A DNA stretch of 64,000 bases, taken from contig NZ_CP011104.1 of the NCBI RefSeq assembly GCF_001010285.1, positions 1,302,001 through 1,366,000 of the forward strand, in the 5' to 3' direction. Numbering within the stretch: the stretch's first letter is position 1; every line of letters starts with the position of its first letter. Positions 39,558 to 48,843 of the stretch are shown one piece after another. The DNA is from Photorhabdus thracensis (lineage in GTDB: Bacteria; Pseudomonadota; Gammaproteobacteria; Enterobacterales; Enterobacteriaceae). The position numbers were made by a program, and so were the translations under genes. A model generated the notes under the pieces. It did no database searches. It was not told where the DNA came from and was given only the letters and a program-made list of their open reading frames with translations.

Positions 39558-40925
39558 TCAATTAAGTTGCTGACGCCATGCGTTCAGCACATCTGTACGA
39601 GTCACCAGCCCAAGGAAACAGCCATTATCGACGATCAGCGCGACATGCCCGGCATCGAAAGTTGCCATCAATTGTTGTAAAGAAGCGTTTTTATCCAGCG
39701 TCTTCACTTGATGAGTCATCGCGTGGCTAACGGGCAGGGTAAAATTGAGTGGATTAGCCTGTACTGTGTGCATCAAATCCCACTCATCAATAATGCCTAC
39801 CACTTGTTCATCTTTCAGCACTGGCAACTGAGAAATCTCATACAGGCGCATGCGGGTATGAGCGGTTTTCAATGTATCTTCCGGCGACACAAAAACCGTA
39901 GCGCCATCCTGATAGCGGTAAGTGATATAGTCGCTCAGATCGTGCTGTGGCATACGCGATTGGAATCCTTGCTCCAGCATCCAGTAATCGTTAAACATCT
40001 TTGACAGATACTTATTTCCGCTGTCACAGGCCAGTGTAACCACGCGTTTCGGTGTGGTTTGCGAGCGGCAGTAGCGCAGTGCGGCAGCCAGCAGCGTGCC
40101 ACTGGAAGAGCCGGCCAGAACACCTTCCTTTAGCAGTAGATCGCGTGCGCTGGAGAAAGCTTCTGCATCATTGACACGATATGCATGGTGCACCCGGCTG
40201 AAATCGCCGAGAGGAGGAACAAAATCTTCGCCGATACCTTCCACCTGCCAGCTCCCGGCTTCGCCATATTTACCGTGTTCGATATAGTCCACCAGGATAG
40301 AACCGTTTGGATCTGCCAATACAAACTCAGTTTCTGGTGAGACTTGAGCAAAATAGTTGCTCAAACCGCCCAGCGTACCGCCGGAACCGACACCGATCAC
40401 CACTGCATCAACGTTGTGATCCATTTGCTGCCAGATTTCCGGGCCGGTGGTAGCGGTGTGAGCCGCTGAATTAGCCGGATTATTGAACTGATCGATATAA
40501 TAAGCGCCGGGAATCTCTTGAGCCAGACGCAGGGCATAATCCTGATAATATTCTGGATGGCCTTTGCTGACATCAGAACGGGTCAGACGCACATCGGTAC
40601 CTAGTGCACGCAGGTGAAACACCTTCTCCCGGCTCATCTTATCTGGAACGACCAGAATCAGCTTATAACCTTTCAGGGAGGCGACCAGGGCTAACCCGAT
40701 ACCGGTATTGCCGGCAGTGGCTTCGATAATCGTCCCACCAGGTTGAAGCAGCCCCTGTTTTTCCGCCTGCTCGATCATTGAGAGTGCAACGCGGTCTTTA
40801 ATAGAACCACCGGGGTTTTGATTTTCCAACTTAATAAATAATCGACACGGACCGGTATTCAGATGCGTTAACTCCAGTAATGGGGTATTGCCAATCATAT
40901 CGAGAACAGAGCGTGACGTGGTCAT
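39558..40925 (-). CDS. Cystathionine beta-synthase with C-terminal CBS domains
   Basis: The 455-residue protein has a PLP fold-type II core (PLP lysine in NPGGSIKDRVA, phosphate loop in EATAGNTGIGLA, GVGSGGTLGGL) and, after about residue 330, two CBS domains (MRLYEISQLPVLKDEQVVGIIDE and ATFDAGHVALIVDNG). It condenses serine and homocysteine to cystathionine. With the downstream gamma-lyase it forms a reverse transsulfuration route from methionine to cysteine, absent in E. coli K-12. CBS domains may sense adenosyl ligands. The block occupies the place where E. coli has yjjJ and lplA. Confidence 0.88.
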   Translation of the reverse strand: MTTSRSVLDMIGNTPLLELTHLNTGPCRLFIKLENQNPGGSIKDRVALSMIEQAEKQGLLQPGGTIIEATAGNTGIGLALVASLKGYKLILVVPDKMSREKVFHLRALGTDVRLTRSDVSKGHPEYYQDYALRLAQEIPGAYYIDQFNNPANSAAHTATTGPEIWQQMDHNVDAVVIGVGSGGTLGGLSNYFAQVSPETEFVLADPNGSILVDYIEHGKYGEAGSWQVEGIGEDFVPPLGDFSRVHHAYRVNDAEAFSSARDLLLKEGVLAGSSSGTLLAAALRYCRSQTTPKRVVTLACDSGNKYLSKMFNDYWMLEQGFQSRMPQHDLSDYITYRYQDGATVFVSPEDTLKTAHTRMRLYEISQLPVLKDEQVVGIIDEWDLMHTVQANPLNFTLPVSHAMTHQVKTLDKNASLQQLMATFDAGHVALIVDNGCFLGLVTRTDVLNAWRQQLN

Positions 40926-41652
40926 ATCATCTCCAGATAATCCGTTATATTCAGATAGTTATAAAGGATAACTCTGTAGATATGTTTCTTTGAAAGAATG
41001 AATAGCAACCATATATAGCCAAATGGCATATGTTAATTTTATTTTGGATGTAAAGAGATATAGACGTTTAGAAGTGTAGATTTACCTAGCCCGTCATATT
41101 TATTTAAAAACGTGAATACAGAAGTATTAAAGCTTTTATATTAAGGGCGGATTTAACTCAATAAAGGCCACTTTTTAGCAAGAGAGTTAATTGCATTTAA
41201 TCGAAAATAATTAACCATTAATAGAGAGTTGAAAAAAATTCGTACTTAAAAAATATTATCAGAATAGATGGATATTTAAGCGCTTTCTCGCCGGTTATTT
41301 TACGAAGAATACTATAAAAATAATTCAATAAAAAAGGGATAAAACCGTTAATTTGGCAGGATTTAAGTCCTAAAAGATAGGGGATTATCGGAAAAAACAG
41401 AAAGGGATATTTTTATATCATCAGGCTATTTACTGGCTGATTTATGAAGACAAAATAAAAGAGGATGGCCTATAAAAACCGCTCAGGATTGGTTAGTAAA
41501 CCTTATCGGCGAGACGGGGTTACATTTTATGCAAAAAGCAGCCAATAAAGAGATATTAATAATCTCTCCCATTCAATACGGTTTTATCAATAGCCTTTGA
41601 TAGCCATTCAGTATGTTTTTTGAATTAAATGTGATTTATTTTTAAATAAAAT
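40926..41652. other. AT-rich intergenic region before the IS982 copy
   Basis: More than 700 bp with no ORF I can support. It holds the promoter of the minus-strand transsulfuration operon near 40930-41050 and otherwise looks like decayed, AT-rich sequence. E. coli genes expected here (yjjJ, lplA) are not recognisable. Confidence 0.5.
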
Positions 41653-42617
41653 AACCCGAATTCTGGATAAGAAATTGACATGAAGCCTGTTCCAGGAGCA
41701 ATGTTTTGGTGCAGGCCGAAACAGCTCCTCCGGGGAGGAACAGGCTATGGACAACTTAGTTGAAATTTTCTGTGAAATCGATGATTTTTGCCGTTTTTTC
41801 ATCCCTCAATGGGAACAATTTTGTCTCGATAGCGGGCATCGTTTACGCCGCCGGCAAGGTCACATGTATCCCAGTGAAATCATGACCATTTTGATCCTTT
41901 TTCATCTGTCACATTACCGGGATTTTAAACATTTTTATCCAGAACACATTTGGAAATATCACCACAACGATTTTCCCACCTTGCTCAGCTATTCCCGTTT
42001 TGTCAGTGTGGCCCCTTCCGTTTTGGTGCCACTATGCAGCTATCTGACTCAATTAAAAGGAAAACCCACAGGCATTGTTTTTATTGATTCTACGAGTTTG
42101 AGTGTCTGCCATAACATTCGCATTCCTCGGCATAAGGTCTTTGCCGGGATAGCAAAGCGCGGAAAAAATTCAATAGGATGGTTTTATGGTTTCAAATTAC
42201 ACCTGGTTGTCAATCACCAGGGGGAAATTCTGGCGCTTACAATCACTGCCGGTAATGTGGATGAGCGGGAACCGGTTCGCTTTACGGCGATAAAGGTTAT
42301 CTCAGTCAGGAACTGGTAGACGATTTAGGCAAAACCGGTGTCACTTTCGTCACCCAAAAGCGCCAAAATATGAAAGCACAGCGGCTGGCTGAGTGGGATA
42401 AGATAATGTTATCAAAGCGTTTCATCATCGAAACGATTAATGGGCAATTAAAAGCCGTTTCTCAAATAGAGCATTCTCGCCATCGAAGTATAAAAGGATT
42501 TATGTTGACCGTTTTAGGCGGTTTGATTGCTTATTGTCTTAAATGGAAGAAGCCATCACTGAAAGTTTTCTATTCGGAAGACGATTTTTCAGTGACGGCT
42601 TAAACAGAATTCGGGTT
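41653..42617 (+). mobile_element. IS982-family element with internal deletion
   Basis: The element is bounded by perfect 13-bp inverted repeats (AACCCGAATTCTG at 41653-41665 and CAGAATTCGGGTT at 42605-42617) and contains a broken transposase gene. No clear target duplication is visible. A second, truncated copy of the same element lies in opposite orientation at 62486-62953. Confidence 0.88.
41747..42603 (+). pseudogene. IS982-family transposase, frameshifted by a 28-bp deletion
   Basis: The N-terminal part (41747-42319) has MDNLVEIFCEIDDFC and the DDE segment FIDSTSLSVCHNIR. The C-terminal part (to 42603) has KRFIIETINGQLK and ends EDDFSVTA. Between them the frame breaks after DEREPVR. Comparison with the other copy in the window shows that 28 bp between two GTTCGC direct repeats are missing near 42276, consistent with slippage deletion. 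The product would lack the last catalytic acidic residue, so this copy cannot move itself. Confidence 0.9.
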
Positions 42618-42983
42618 AAATATGTAAAGTTTACTTAATTTATATGAATTTGTCGTATGGGTTTATTTTTGTTTTTAATAAAAACAATAAGTTATGTTTT
42701 TATTAAAAAGTAAGGAAGAATGCGAGATGTGCTGTTAATCAATTAATTATGTGAATAATATATGTATTTATAATTTAATCTTATTTATTGATAAATATGT
42801 GATATATATCACTATGGGTATTATTATGTAATTATAGTTAAAATAACTTAAGGAATTATTTCTTTTAGGTATTAAGTAATGAGGGATTTTATTTTTATTA
42901 TCATTGCAGGGTGCTTATTTTTCGGCAAATATGCCGAAAAATAAGCTATTACTGGTTGAGAGATGGTAGTCAGATATTTTAAC
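42618..42983. other. Intergenic region downstream of ytjB
   Basis: About 365 bp, AT-rich, with no ORF. Apart from the strong hairpin at 42913-42946 I see nothing definite. A CRP-like TGTGATATATATCACT near 42799 is present but has no downstream gene on the + strand. Confidence 0.4.
42913..42946. terminator. Bidirectional terminator downstream of ytjB
   Basis: A perfect 15-bp stem (GCTTATTTTTCGGCA with its complement, 4-nt loop) lies 38 bp beyond the ytjB stop. Its A/T-rich base gives T-runs on both strands. Confidence 0.75.
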
Positions 42984-43628
42984 TTATTCTTCTTGCTCGT
43001 TTTTCTCGTTTGATTTGCTATTGGCCGTCAACAAATAAGGCGACTGTTGCCAGCGGCTGGGTGTTAATTGCAACAGGTTATGTGCCAAAATAAAACCAAT
43101 TGCTAGAGCCAGTAAGATCATGATCCTGAGCAGGTTGGTGGTGTTGTCCACCTGTTTGGACTCTGTCGCTAATTTGTGTGTGTCCAGTGTCAAGCGCAGA
43201 AAACCTTTTGGTTCTTCTTTTCCTGGAATGGGAACAACTATCTGGTGGTTAAAATAGCTGCCCGCTTTTTTACCATCCAAAGATAAGCGATCCCGCACCG
43301 ATACATTTTCTCCGCTATGGGCAACTTGTGTCCCATTGTTAAGATAGACACTGGCGTCAAGTATGCGGCTGTTTTTGGTCAGGTAGTGCAAATTAGCCAG
43401 TATCTGTTCATTATTAAGATCTTTGCTGCCACTCTCCATATAATCGGATAAGCTGAATGCGACTTGTTTTGCTAGGGTTTTCGCCAATTCCTCAAATTGA
43501 TCCATCTGGGCCTGTTGGTGAGAACGGCTAAAATAAGAAACGCCCTGCATTAGAAATACTAATAAAGCAATACAAATCAATATAATAGCTGTTTTATGCA
43601 GTCGGAATTTTAATTTAGCTTTGGTCAT
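42984..43628 (-). CDS. ytjB: YtjB/Smp family membrane protein
   Basis: A 214-residue inner-membrane protein with an N-terminal helix (TAIILICIALLVFLMQGV), a periplasmic domain of about 130 residues and a second helix (LLRIMILLALAIGFILAHN), followed by a short cytoplasmic tail. It is divergent from serB, exactly as smp/ytjB in E. coli. The periplasmic part resembles a sensor-like fold (VRDRLSLDGKKAGSYF). Function is unknown. Confidence 0.88.
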   Translation of the reverse strand: MTKAKLKFRLHKTAIILICIALLVFLMQGVSYFSRSHQQAQMDQFEELAKTLAKQVAFSLSDYMESGSKDLNNEQILANLHYLTKNSRILDASVYLNNGTQVAHSGENVSVRDRLSLDGKKAGSYFNHQIVVPIPGKEEPKGFLRLTLDTHKLATESKQVDNTTNLLRIMILLALAIGFILAHNLLQLTPSRWQQSPYLLTANSKSNEKNEQEE

Positions 43629-43744
43629 AGTTATTTCTTCCAGGCGTTGGTCAACTCAATGTTGCCAGATGCAATATAGGGAGGATAGTTTGAAATGCAA
43701 TTTTTTGCTGCCAGAGTCATGTGGGATTACAGGAGTAGGGATTA

Positions 43745-44722
43745 ATGTCTAATAACCTGGCTTATCGCTATTTGCCGGAAGAGGTCCATAAGTGGCCGGG
43801 ATTACCACTTTCGTTAAGTGGGGAGGAGGTTATGCCATTGGATTACCGGGCTGGTGACAGTGGCTGGTTGATATATGGCCGTGGCTTGAATAAACAACGT
43901 ATCAGTAATTTTCAGCACCGGCTTGGCGCTGCTATTGTCATCGTCTCTTCATGGCGTATTGATGATTATCAGGTGGTACGTATTGCCGGAAGTTTGACTT
44001 CGCGTATTAAGAGGCTGGCAGATGAGTGCCGGCTGGATGTGGTTCCTTTGGGGCAGATCCCACGGTTGCGCTCACCAGGTTTGCTGGTGATGGATATGGA
44101 TTCAACGGCGATTCAAATTGAATGTATTGATGAAATTGCCCGTTTGGCCGGTGTAGGTGACAAAGTAGCTGAAATTACCGAGCGGGCAATGCAAGGGGAA
44201 CTGGATTTTTCTGATAGCCTGCGGGAGCGGGTTGCTCAACTTGCAGGGGCTGATGCTGACATTTTGCGACAAGTTGCACAAGATTTGCCGCTTATGCCGG
44301 GGCTGACCAGTTTGGTGCGTAAGTTACAATCTTTTGATTGGCATGTCGCAATCGCATCGGGGGGGTTTACCTATTTTGCTGACCATTTGCGCCAGAATTT
44401 ACGTTTAGTTGCTGCGGTAGCAAACCAATTAGAAGTCAAAAACAGCAAGGTAACTGGTAAGGTTATCGGGCCCATTGTTGATGCTAAATATAAGGCTGCC
44501 ACATTGATGAAGCTGGCGAAAAAATTGGATATCCCGTTGGAACAAACCGTCGCTATTGGTGACGGCGCCAATGACCTAAAAATGATTCGCAAAGCAGGTC
44601 TGGGTATTGCTTATCATGCTAAACCGAAAGTTTATGCACAGTCGAAAGTGACAATTCGTCATGCTGATCTAATGGGAGTATTGTGTGTGTTAAGTGGCGG
44701 TCTTAAACACGAAGAACGTTAA
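43745..44722 (+). CDS. serB: Phosphoserine phosphatase
   Basis: A 325-residue HAD-superfamily enzyme for the last step of serine synthesis. The catalytic DxDST motif is in MDMDSTAIQIECIDE, motif II in AIASGGFTYFA and motif III in AIGDGANDLKMI. The N-terminal 100 residues are the variable regulatory region also seen in E. coli SerB (322). It lies 25 bp before radA, so the two are probably co-transcribed with nadR. Confidence 0.96.
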   Translation: MSNNLAYRYLPEEVHKWPGLPLSLSGEEVMPLDYRAGDSGWLIYGRGLNKQRISNFQHRLGAAIVIVSSWRIDDYQVVRIAGSLTSRIKRLADECRLDVVPLGQIPRLRSPGLLVMDMDSTAIQIECIDEIARLAGVGDKVAEITERAMQGELDFSDSLRERVAQLAGADADILRQVAQDLPLMPGLTSLVRKLQSFDWHVAIASGGFTYFADHLRQNLRLVAAVANQLEVKNSKVTGKVIGPIVDAKYKAATLMKLAKKLDIPLEQTVAIGDGANDLKMIRKAGLGIAYHAKPKVYAQSKVTIRHADLMGVLCVLSGGLKHEER

Positions 44723-44747
44723 TTAAAGTTGTTTTAGGGAGTACAGA

Positions 44748-46130
44748 GTGGCAAAAGCAGCAAAACGGGCGTTTGTCTGTAATGAGTGTGGGGCGGATTA
44801 TCCGCGCTGGCAGGGGCAATGTAGTGCATGTCATGCCTGGAATACCATTACTGAGGTGCGTTTAGCCGCAGCACCTTCCTCTCGTAATGACAGGTTCAGT
44901 GGTTATGCAGGAGATGCTGGTGTCAGCAGGGTTCAGAAATTATCAGAGATTAGTCTGGAAGAGCTTCCCCGTTTTTCCACTGGATTTAAAGAGTTCGATC
45001 GGGTTCTTGGCGGTGGTGTTGTACCCGGTAGCGCGATTCTGATTGGCGGGAATCCCGGCGCAGGGAAAAGTACCTTATTGTTGCAGACGATGTGTCAGCT
45101 GTCCGCACAGATGAAAACCTTATATGTCACCGGAGAGGAGTCATTACAGCAGGTTGCGATGCGTGCGCACCGGTTGGGGTTGCCGGTTGATAATCTGAAT
45201 ATGCTGTCAGAAACAAGTATTGAGCAGATTTGTCTGATTGCGGGGCAGGAGCAGCCAAAACTGATGGTGATTGACTCCATCCAGGTGATGCATATGGCGG
45301 ATATTCAATCTTCTCCGGGGAGTGTCGCTCAGGTCAGAGAAACCGCCGCTTATCTTACCCGGTTTGCCAAAACCCGCGGTGTTGCCATTGTTATGGTAGG
45401 CCATGTAACCAAGGATGGCTCGCTGGCGGGGCCGAAGGTGTTGGAACACTGTATTGACTGTTCAGTGATGCTTGACGGAGAAGCTGATTCCCGCTTTCGT
45501 ACTTTACGCAGTCATAAAAACCGTTTTGGTGCTGTCAATGAGCTTGGGGTGTTCGCTATGACAGAGCAGGGATTGCGCGAAGTCAGTAACCCATCAGCGA
45601 TTTTCCTTAGCCGTGGTGATGAAATCACTGCGGGTAGCTCCGTCATGGTGGTGTGGGAGGGAACCCGTCCTCTACTGGTGGAGATTCAAGCGCTGGTGGA
45701 CCATTCGATGATGACCAATCCACGGCGGGTGGCGGTGGGTTTGGAGCAAAACCGGTTGGCTATTTTGTTGGCGGTTCTTCATCGTCACGGTGGCTTGCAA
45801 ATGTCCGATCAGGATGTGTTTGTCAATGTGGTTGGTGGGGTTAAGGTCGCGGAAACCAGCGCGGATCTCGCTTTACTTCTCTCTTTAGTCTCCAGTTTTC
45901 GCGATCGGCCTCTGCCGCGTGATTTGGTTGTATTTGGTGAGGTGGGGTTGGCCGGTGAAATCCGTCCTGTACCCAGTGGGCAGGAAAGGATATCAGAAGC
46001 GGCTAAACATGGTTTCAAACGGGCGATAGTGCCTTATGCCAATATGCCGAAAAAAGAGCTGCCGGGGATGAAAGTTTTTGGTGTGAAAAAGCTGCCAGAT
46101 GCGTTATCTGTTATGGAAGATCTTGATTAA
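44748..46130 (+). CDS. radA: DNA repair ATPase/helicase RadA
   Basis: A 460-residue protein that drives branch migration in recombination. It has the N-terminal zinc finger (CNECGAD and CSACHAW), a RecA-like core with Walker A GGNPGAGKST, the RadA-specific KNRFG motif in SHKNRFGAVNE, and a C-terminal Lon-protease-like domain lacking a protease dyad. The start is GTG at 44748, with a GGGAG RBS. It lies 12 bp before nadR. Confidence 0.96.
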   Translation: MAKAAKRAFVCNECGADYPRWQGQCSACHAWNTITEVRLAAAPSSRNDRFSGYAGDAGVSRVQKLSEISLEELPRFSTGFKEFDRVLGGGVVPGSAILIGGNPGAGKSTLLLQTMCQLSAQMKTLYVTGEESLQQVAMRAHRLGLPVDNLNMLSETSIEQICLIAGQEQPKLMVIDSIQVMHMADIQSSPGSVAQVRETAAYLTRFAKTRGVAIVMVGHVTKDGSLAGPKVLEHCIDCSVMLDGEADSRFRTLRSHKNRFGAVNELGVFAMTEQGLREVSNPSAIFLSRGDEITAGSSVMVVWEGTRPLLVEIQALVDHSMMTNPRRVAVGLEQNRLAILLAVLHRHGGLQMSDQDVFVNVVGGVKVAETSADLALLLSLVSSFRDRPLPRDLVVFGEVGLAGEIRPVPSGQERISEAAKHGFKRAIVPYANMPKKELPGMKVFGVKKLPDALSVMEDLD

Positions 46131-46142
46131 ACAGGAGGAGAT

Positions 46143-47390
46143 ATGGGTCAATTTGACTACCTTAAAGAAGCGATTAAACAAACGGGTTGTACGTTGCAAC
46201 AAGTTGCTGATGCAAGCGGTATGACCAAAGGTTATCTCAGCCAGTTAATTAATGACAAAATCAAAAGTCCCAGCGCGCAAAAACTGGCATCTCTCCATAA
46301 CTATTTAGGGATGCAATATCCTGTGCAGAATAAAACGGTTGGGGTGATATTCGGTAAGTTCTATCCATTGCATACCGGGCATATCTATCTAATTCAACGG
46401 GCTTGTAGTCAGGTGGATGAGTTGCATATCATTCTTTGCCATGATGAGCCCAGAGACAGGGAGTTGTTTATAAGCAGCTCCATGTCGCAGCAACCGACGG
46501 TCAGTGATCGTCTGCGCTGGTTACTTCAGACGTTTAAATATCAGAAAAACATTCATATTCACTCTTTTGATGAACAGGGAATTGAGCCATATCCACATGG
46601 TTGGGATGTGTGGAGTAAAGGCATGAAAGCCTTTATGTCAAAAAAAGGGATTAATCCAAGTTATATTTATTCCAGTGAAGCTCAGGATGCTCCCCGTTAT
46701 AAAGAGCAATTGGGAATTGAGACTATTCTTATCGATCCACAGCGCTCATTTATGAAGATCAGTGGCCGGCACATTCGTCAAGATCCATTCCGTCATTGGG
46801 AATATATCCCTACGGAAGTAAAACCTTTCTTTGTGCGTACTGTGGCGATTCTCGGTGGAGAATCCAGTGGCAAATCCACATTGGTTAATAAATTGGCAAA
46901 TATTTTTAATACTACCAGTGCCTGGGAATATGGTCGTGATTATGTTTTTTCTCATCTGGGAGGCGATGAGATGGCGCTGCAATATTCAGACTATGACAAA
47001 ATTGCATTGGGGCAGGCTCAATATATTGACTTCGCAGTAAAATATGCGAATAAAGTTGCATTTGTCGATACTGATTTCGTGACTACCCAAGCATTCTGTA
47101 AGCGGTATGAAGGACGTGAACACCCGTTTGTTCAGGCATTGATTGATGAATACCGATTTGATTTGGTCATTTTATTGGAAAACAACACACCTTGGGTTTC
47201 TGATGGTTTGCGTAGCCTTGGCAGCGAGCAGGATCGTAAAGCGTTCCAGCAATTGTTGGAAGATATGCTGAAAGACAACAATATTGAATATATAAATGTA
47301 AATTCACCAGACTATGATCAACGTTTTCTGCACTGTATAGAGCTAATTCAGCAACTTTTAGCTGTTAATCCTAAGCAACACGTTAGTTGA
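46143..47390 (+). CDS. nadR: NadR: NAD repressor, NMN adenylyltransferase and nicotinamide riboside kinase
   Basis: The 415-residue trifunctional protein has an N-terminal helix-turn-helix (TLQQVADASGMTKGYLSQLI), an NMNAT domain with FGKFYPLHTGHIY, and a ribosylnicotinamide kinase domain with Walker A GGESSGKST. It represses NAD biosynthesis genes when NAD is plentiful and salvages nicotinamide riboside. The retained N-terminal helix-turn-helix implies repressor function is kept. It is the last gene of the serB-radA-nadR run, with a terminator downstream. Confidence 0.96.
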   Translation: MGQFDYLKEAIKQTGCTLQQVADASGMTKGYLSQLINDKIKSPSAQKLASLHNYLGMQYPVQNKTVGVIFGKFYPLHTGHIYLIQRACSQVDELHIILCHDEPRDRELFISSSMSQQPTVSDRLRWLLQTFKYQKNIHIHSFDEQGIEPYPHGWDVWSKGMKAFMSKKGINPSYIYSSEAQDAPRYKEQLGIETILIDPQRSFMKISGRHIRQDPFRHWEYIPTEVKPFFVRTVAILGGESSGKSTLVNKLANIFNTTSAWEYGRDYVFSHLGGDEMALQYSDYDKIALGQAQYIDFAVKYANKVAFVDTDFVTTQAFCKRYEGREHPFVQALIDEYRFDLVILLENNTPWVSDGLRSLGSEQDRKAFQQLLEDMLKDNNIEYINVNSPDYDQRFLHCIELIQQLLAVNPKQHVS

Positions 47391-48058
47391 ATCGTTTATA
47401 ATTAGATTCATATATAATATTTTATATGATAAATTAATAAATATATTCAATGTATATCTAACCACAATATGAATTGTGGTTGGATGTTTTTATTACTTAT
47501 AAGTAATAAAATATATAATGGCTATTAACATTTTTGATACTTCTATTGATTATTTATTTCTTGAATAAAAACAAAATTAATAATTAAATACTTCCATGTT
47601 GATTTATAAATAAAAATTTTTATGTTTGTGATTTATTTTCGAATAAGATAAGGTTGGTTTTTTTATTAAAAATTTAGATGTTTGATATATCGTTGTTATA
47701 TGGGAATTAAATATTAACTTTAACTTATTGTTATGATTTTAAGGTGTTTTTATATATAAAAAATTATTTTTCTGATGTTATTTTTTTATTTTAACTAACA
47801 AGATAATGGCCTATTGTTAATGAGTGGTTGATAAGAATGGGTTGATCTTGTTTAGTAAAATTTTAATTTTAGCATACAGATAGCCATTTGAAATAGTCAC
47901 TGGTAGAAATATTGATATACTTTTAGTTGAGATATTTCTTATATGATTTCCCCTCGTTTGTGTAATCTTATAATGATGAATATCTGTATTTTTGCGGATT
48001 GCTCTGGCTGCAAGTGTTACTGATAATGCCAGATTTCTTACACTATTATGCTGAGATA
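47391..48058. other. Very AT-rich intergenic region
   Basis: About 670 bp of extremely AT-rich sequence. After the nadR terminator I see no ORF, repeat array or RNA gene. E. coli has nadR and ettA adjacent, so this gap and the ABC ATPase gene after it are an insertion relative to that order. Confidence 0.5.
47458..47491 (+). terminator. nadR: Terminator of nadR
   Basis: A 9-bp perfect stem (AACCACAAT with ATTGTGGTT, loop ATGA), extendable by two pairs, is followed by GATGTTTTTATT. It lies about 70 bp after the nadR stop. Confidence 0.8.
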
Positions 48059-48805
48059 ATGAATTTGAATCAAATTGCTACGATTGAAGCCATTGATATT
48101 TCATATGGTTTTTCTAACAGTAAAGCTAACCAGAAAATGATTTCAGACATCACTCTTTCTATTTTTCCAGGTGAATTTACTTTAGTTACTGGGGATCTTC
48201 GTTCGGGAAAAAGTACTTTCCTGGCAACGATTTCTGGGTTATTGCGTCTTGATAGAGGAAAAATATTAATTGCTGACAAAGAATTGGGTAAACTGAATAA
48301 CAGCGAATTAGATAGATTTCATTTGATGAATTGTGGTTTTATCTTTCAAAGAATTAATTTATCTAATGAACTTACGGTCCTGGATAATTTGCTATTATCT
48401 CTGTCCTGTGGAATCACAGCTTCTCATCAGGAAGCCATGATCAGGGCAACTAAGGCACTCAATATTGTTGGTCTGAAACACAAGAAAGATATATATCCCA
48501 ATGAATTACGTGATAATGAAAAACAACGGGTAGCAATAGCCAGAGCTATTGTGAAAAGCCCCTTGTATTTGTTTGCTGACGAGCCAACCAGTTATCTTGA
48601 TAATTATGACTGTCAGGTAGCTATTGATATCTTAAGTTTTATTGCTCATAACCAAAGAGGAACGGTTATTGTGGCTTCACAGGATAATAGGCTTATTAGG
48701 CATGCAGATCGTATTATTACGTTGAAAGAAGGAAAAATTATCCATGATACTTATCTAACACATAACATAATGAATAAAACTACGAGCTTATATGCAAATA
48801 ATTGA
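48059..48805 (+). CDS. Orphan ABC transporter ATP-binding protein with degenerate motifs
   Basis: The 248-residue protein has the fold of LolD/MacB-type ATPases. Walker A is GDLRSGKST and Walker B LYLFADEPTS, with the D-loop YLD. The signature that should read LSGGQ is NELRDNEKQRVAIARA, lacking both glycines, and the switch His is replaced by Gln in VASQDN. No permease gene is adjacent. It could be a decaying paralogue, or an ATPase that pairs with a remote permease and hydrolyses slowly. I chose the ATG at 48059 (MNLNQIATIEA); in-frame starts at 48026 and TTG 47999 lack an RBS. Confidence 0.7.
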   Translation: MNLNQIATIEAIDISYGFSNSKANQKMISDITLSIFPGEFTLVTGDLRSGKSTFLATISGLLRLDRGKILIADKELGKLNNSELDRFHLMNCGFIFQRINLSNELTVLDNLLLSLSCGITASHQEAMIRATKALNIVGLKHKKDIYPNELRDNEKQRVAIARAIVKSPLYLFADEPTSYLDNYDCQVAIDILSFIAHNQRGTVIVASQDNRLIRHADRIITLKEGKIIHDTYLTHNIMNKTTSLYANN

Positions 48806-48810
48806 GAGGG

Positions 48811-48836
48811 AAATGGCCTGTTATCAGGCCATTTTC
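48811..48836. terminator. Bidirectional terminator between the ABC ATPase and ettA
   Basis: A perfect 10-bp stem (AAATGGCCTG with CAGGCCATTT, loop TTAT) lies between the convergent genes. T-tracts occur at both ends. Confidence 0.8.
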
Positions 48837-48843
48837 AATATGA

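Noticed and set aside
42799-42816. CRP-like palindrome TGTGATATATATCACT
   Set aside because: A fair match but it lies between a terminator and an IS with no gene reading away from it, so I list it only as context.
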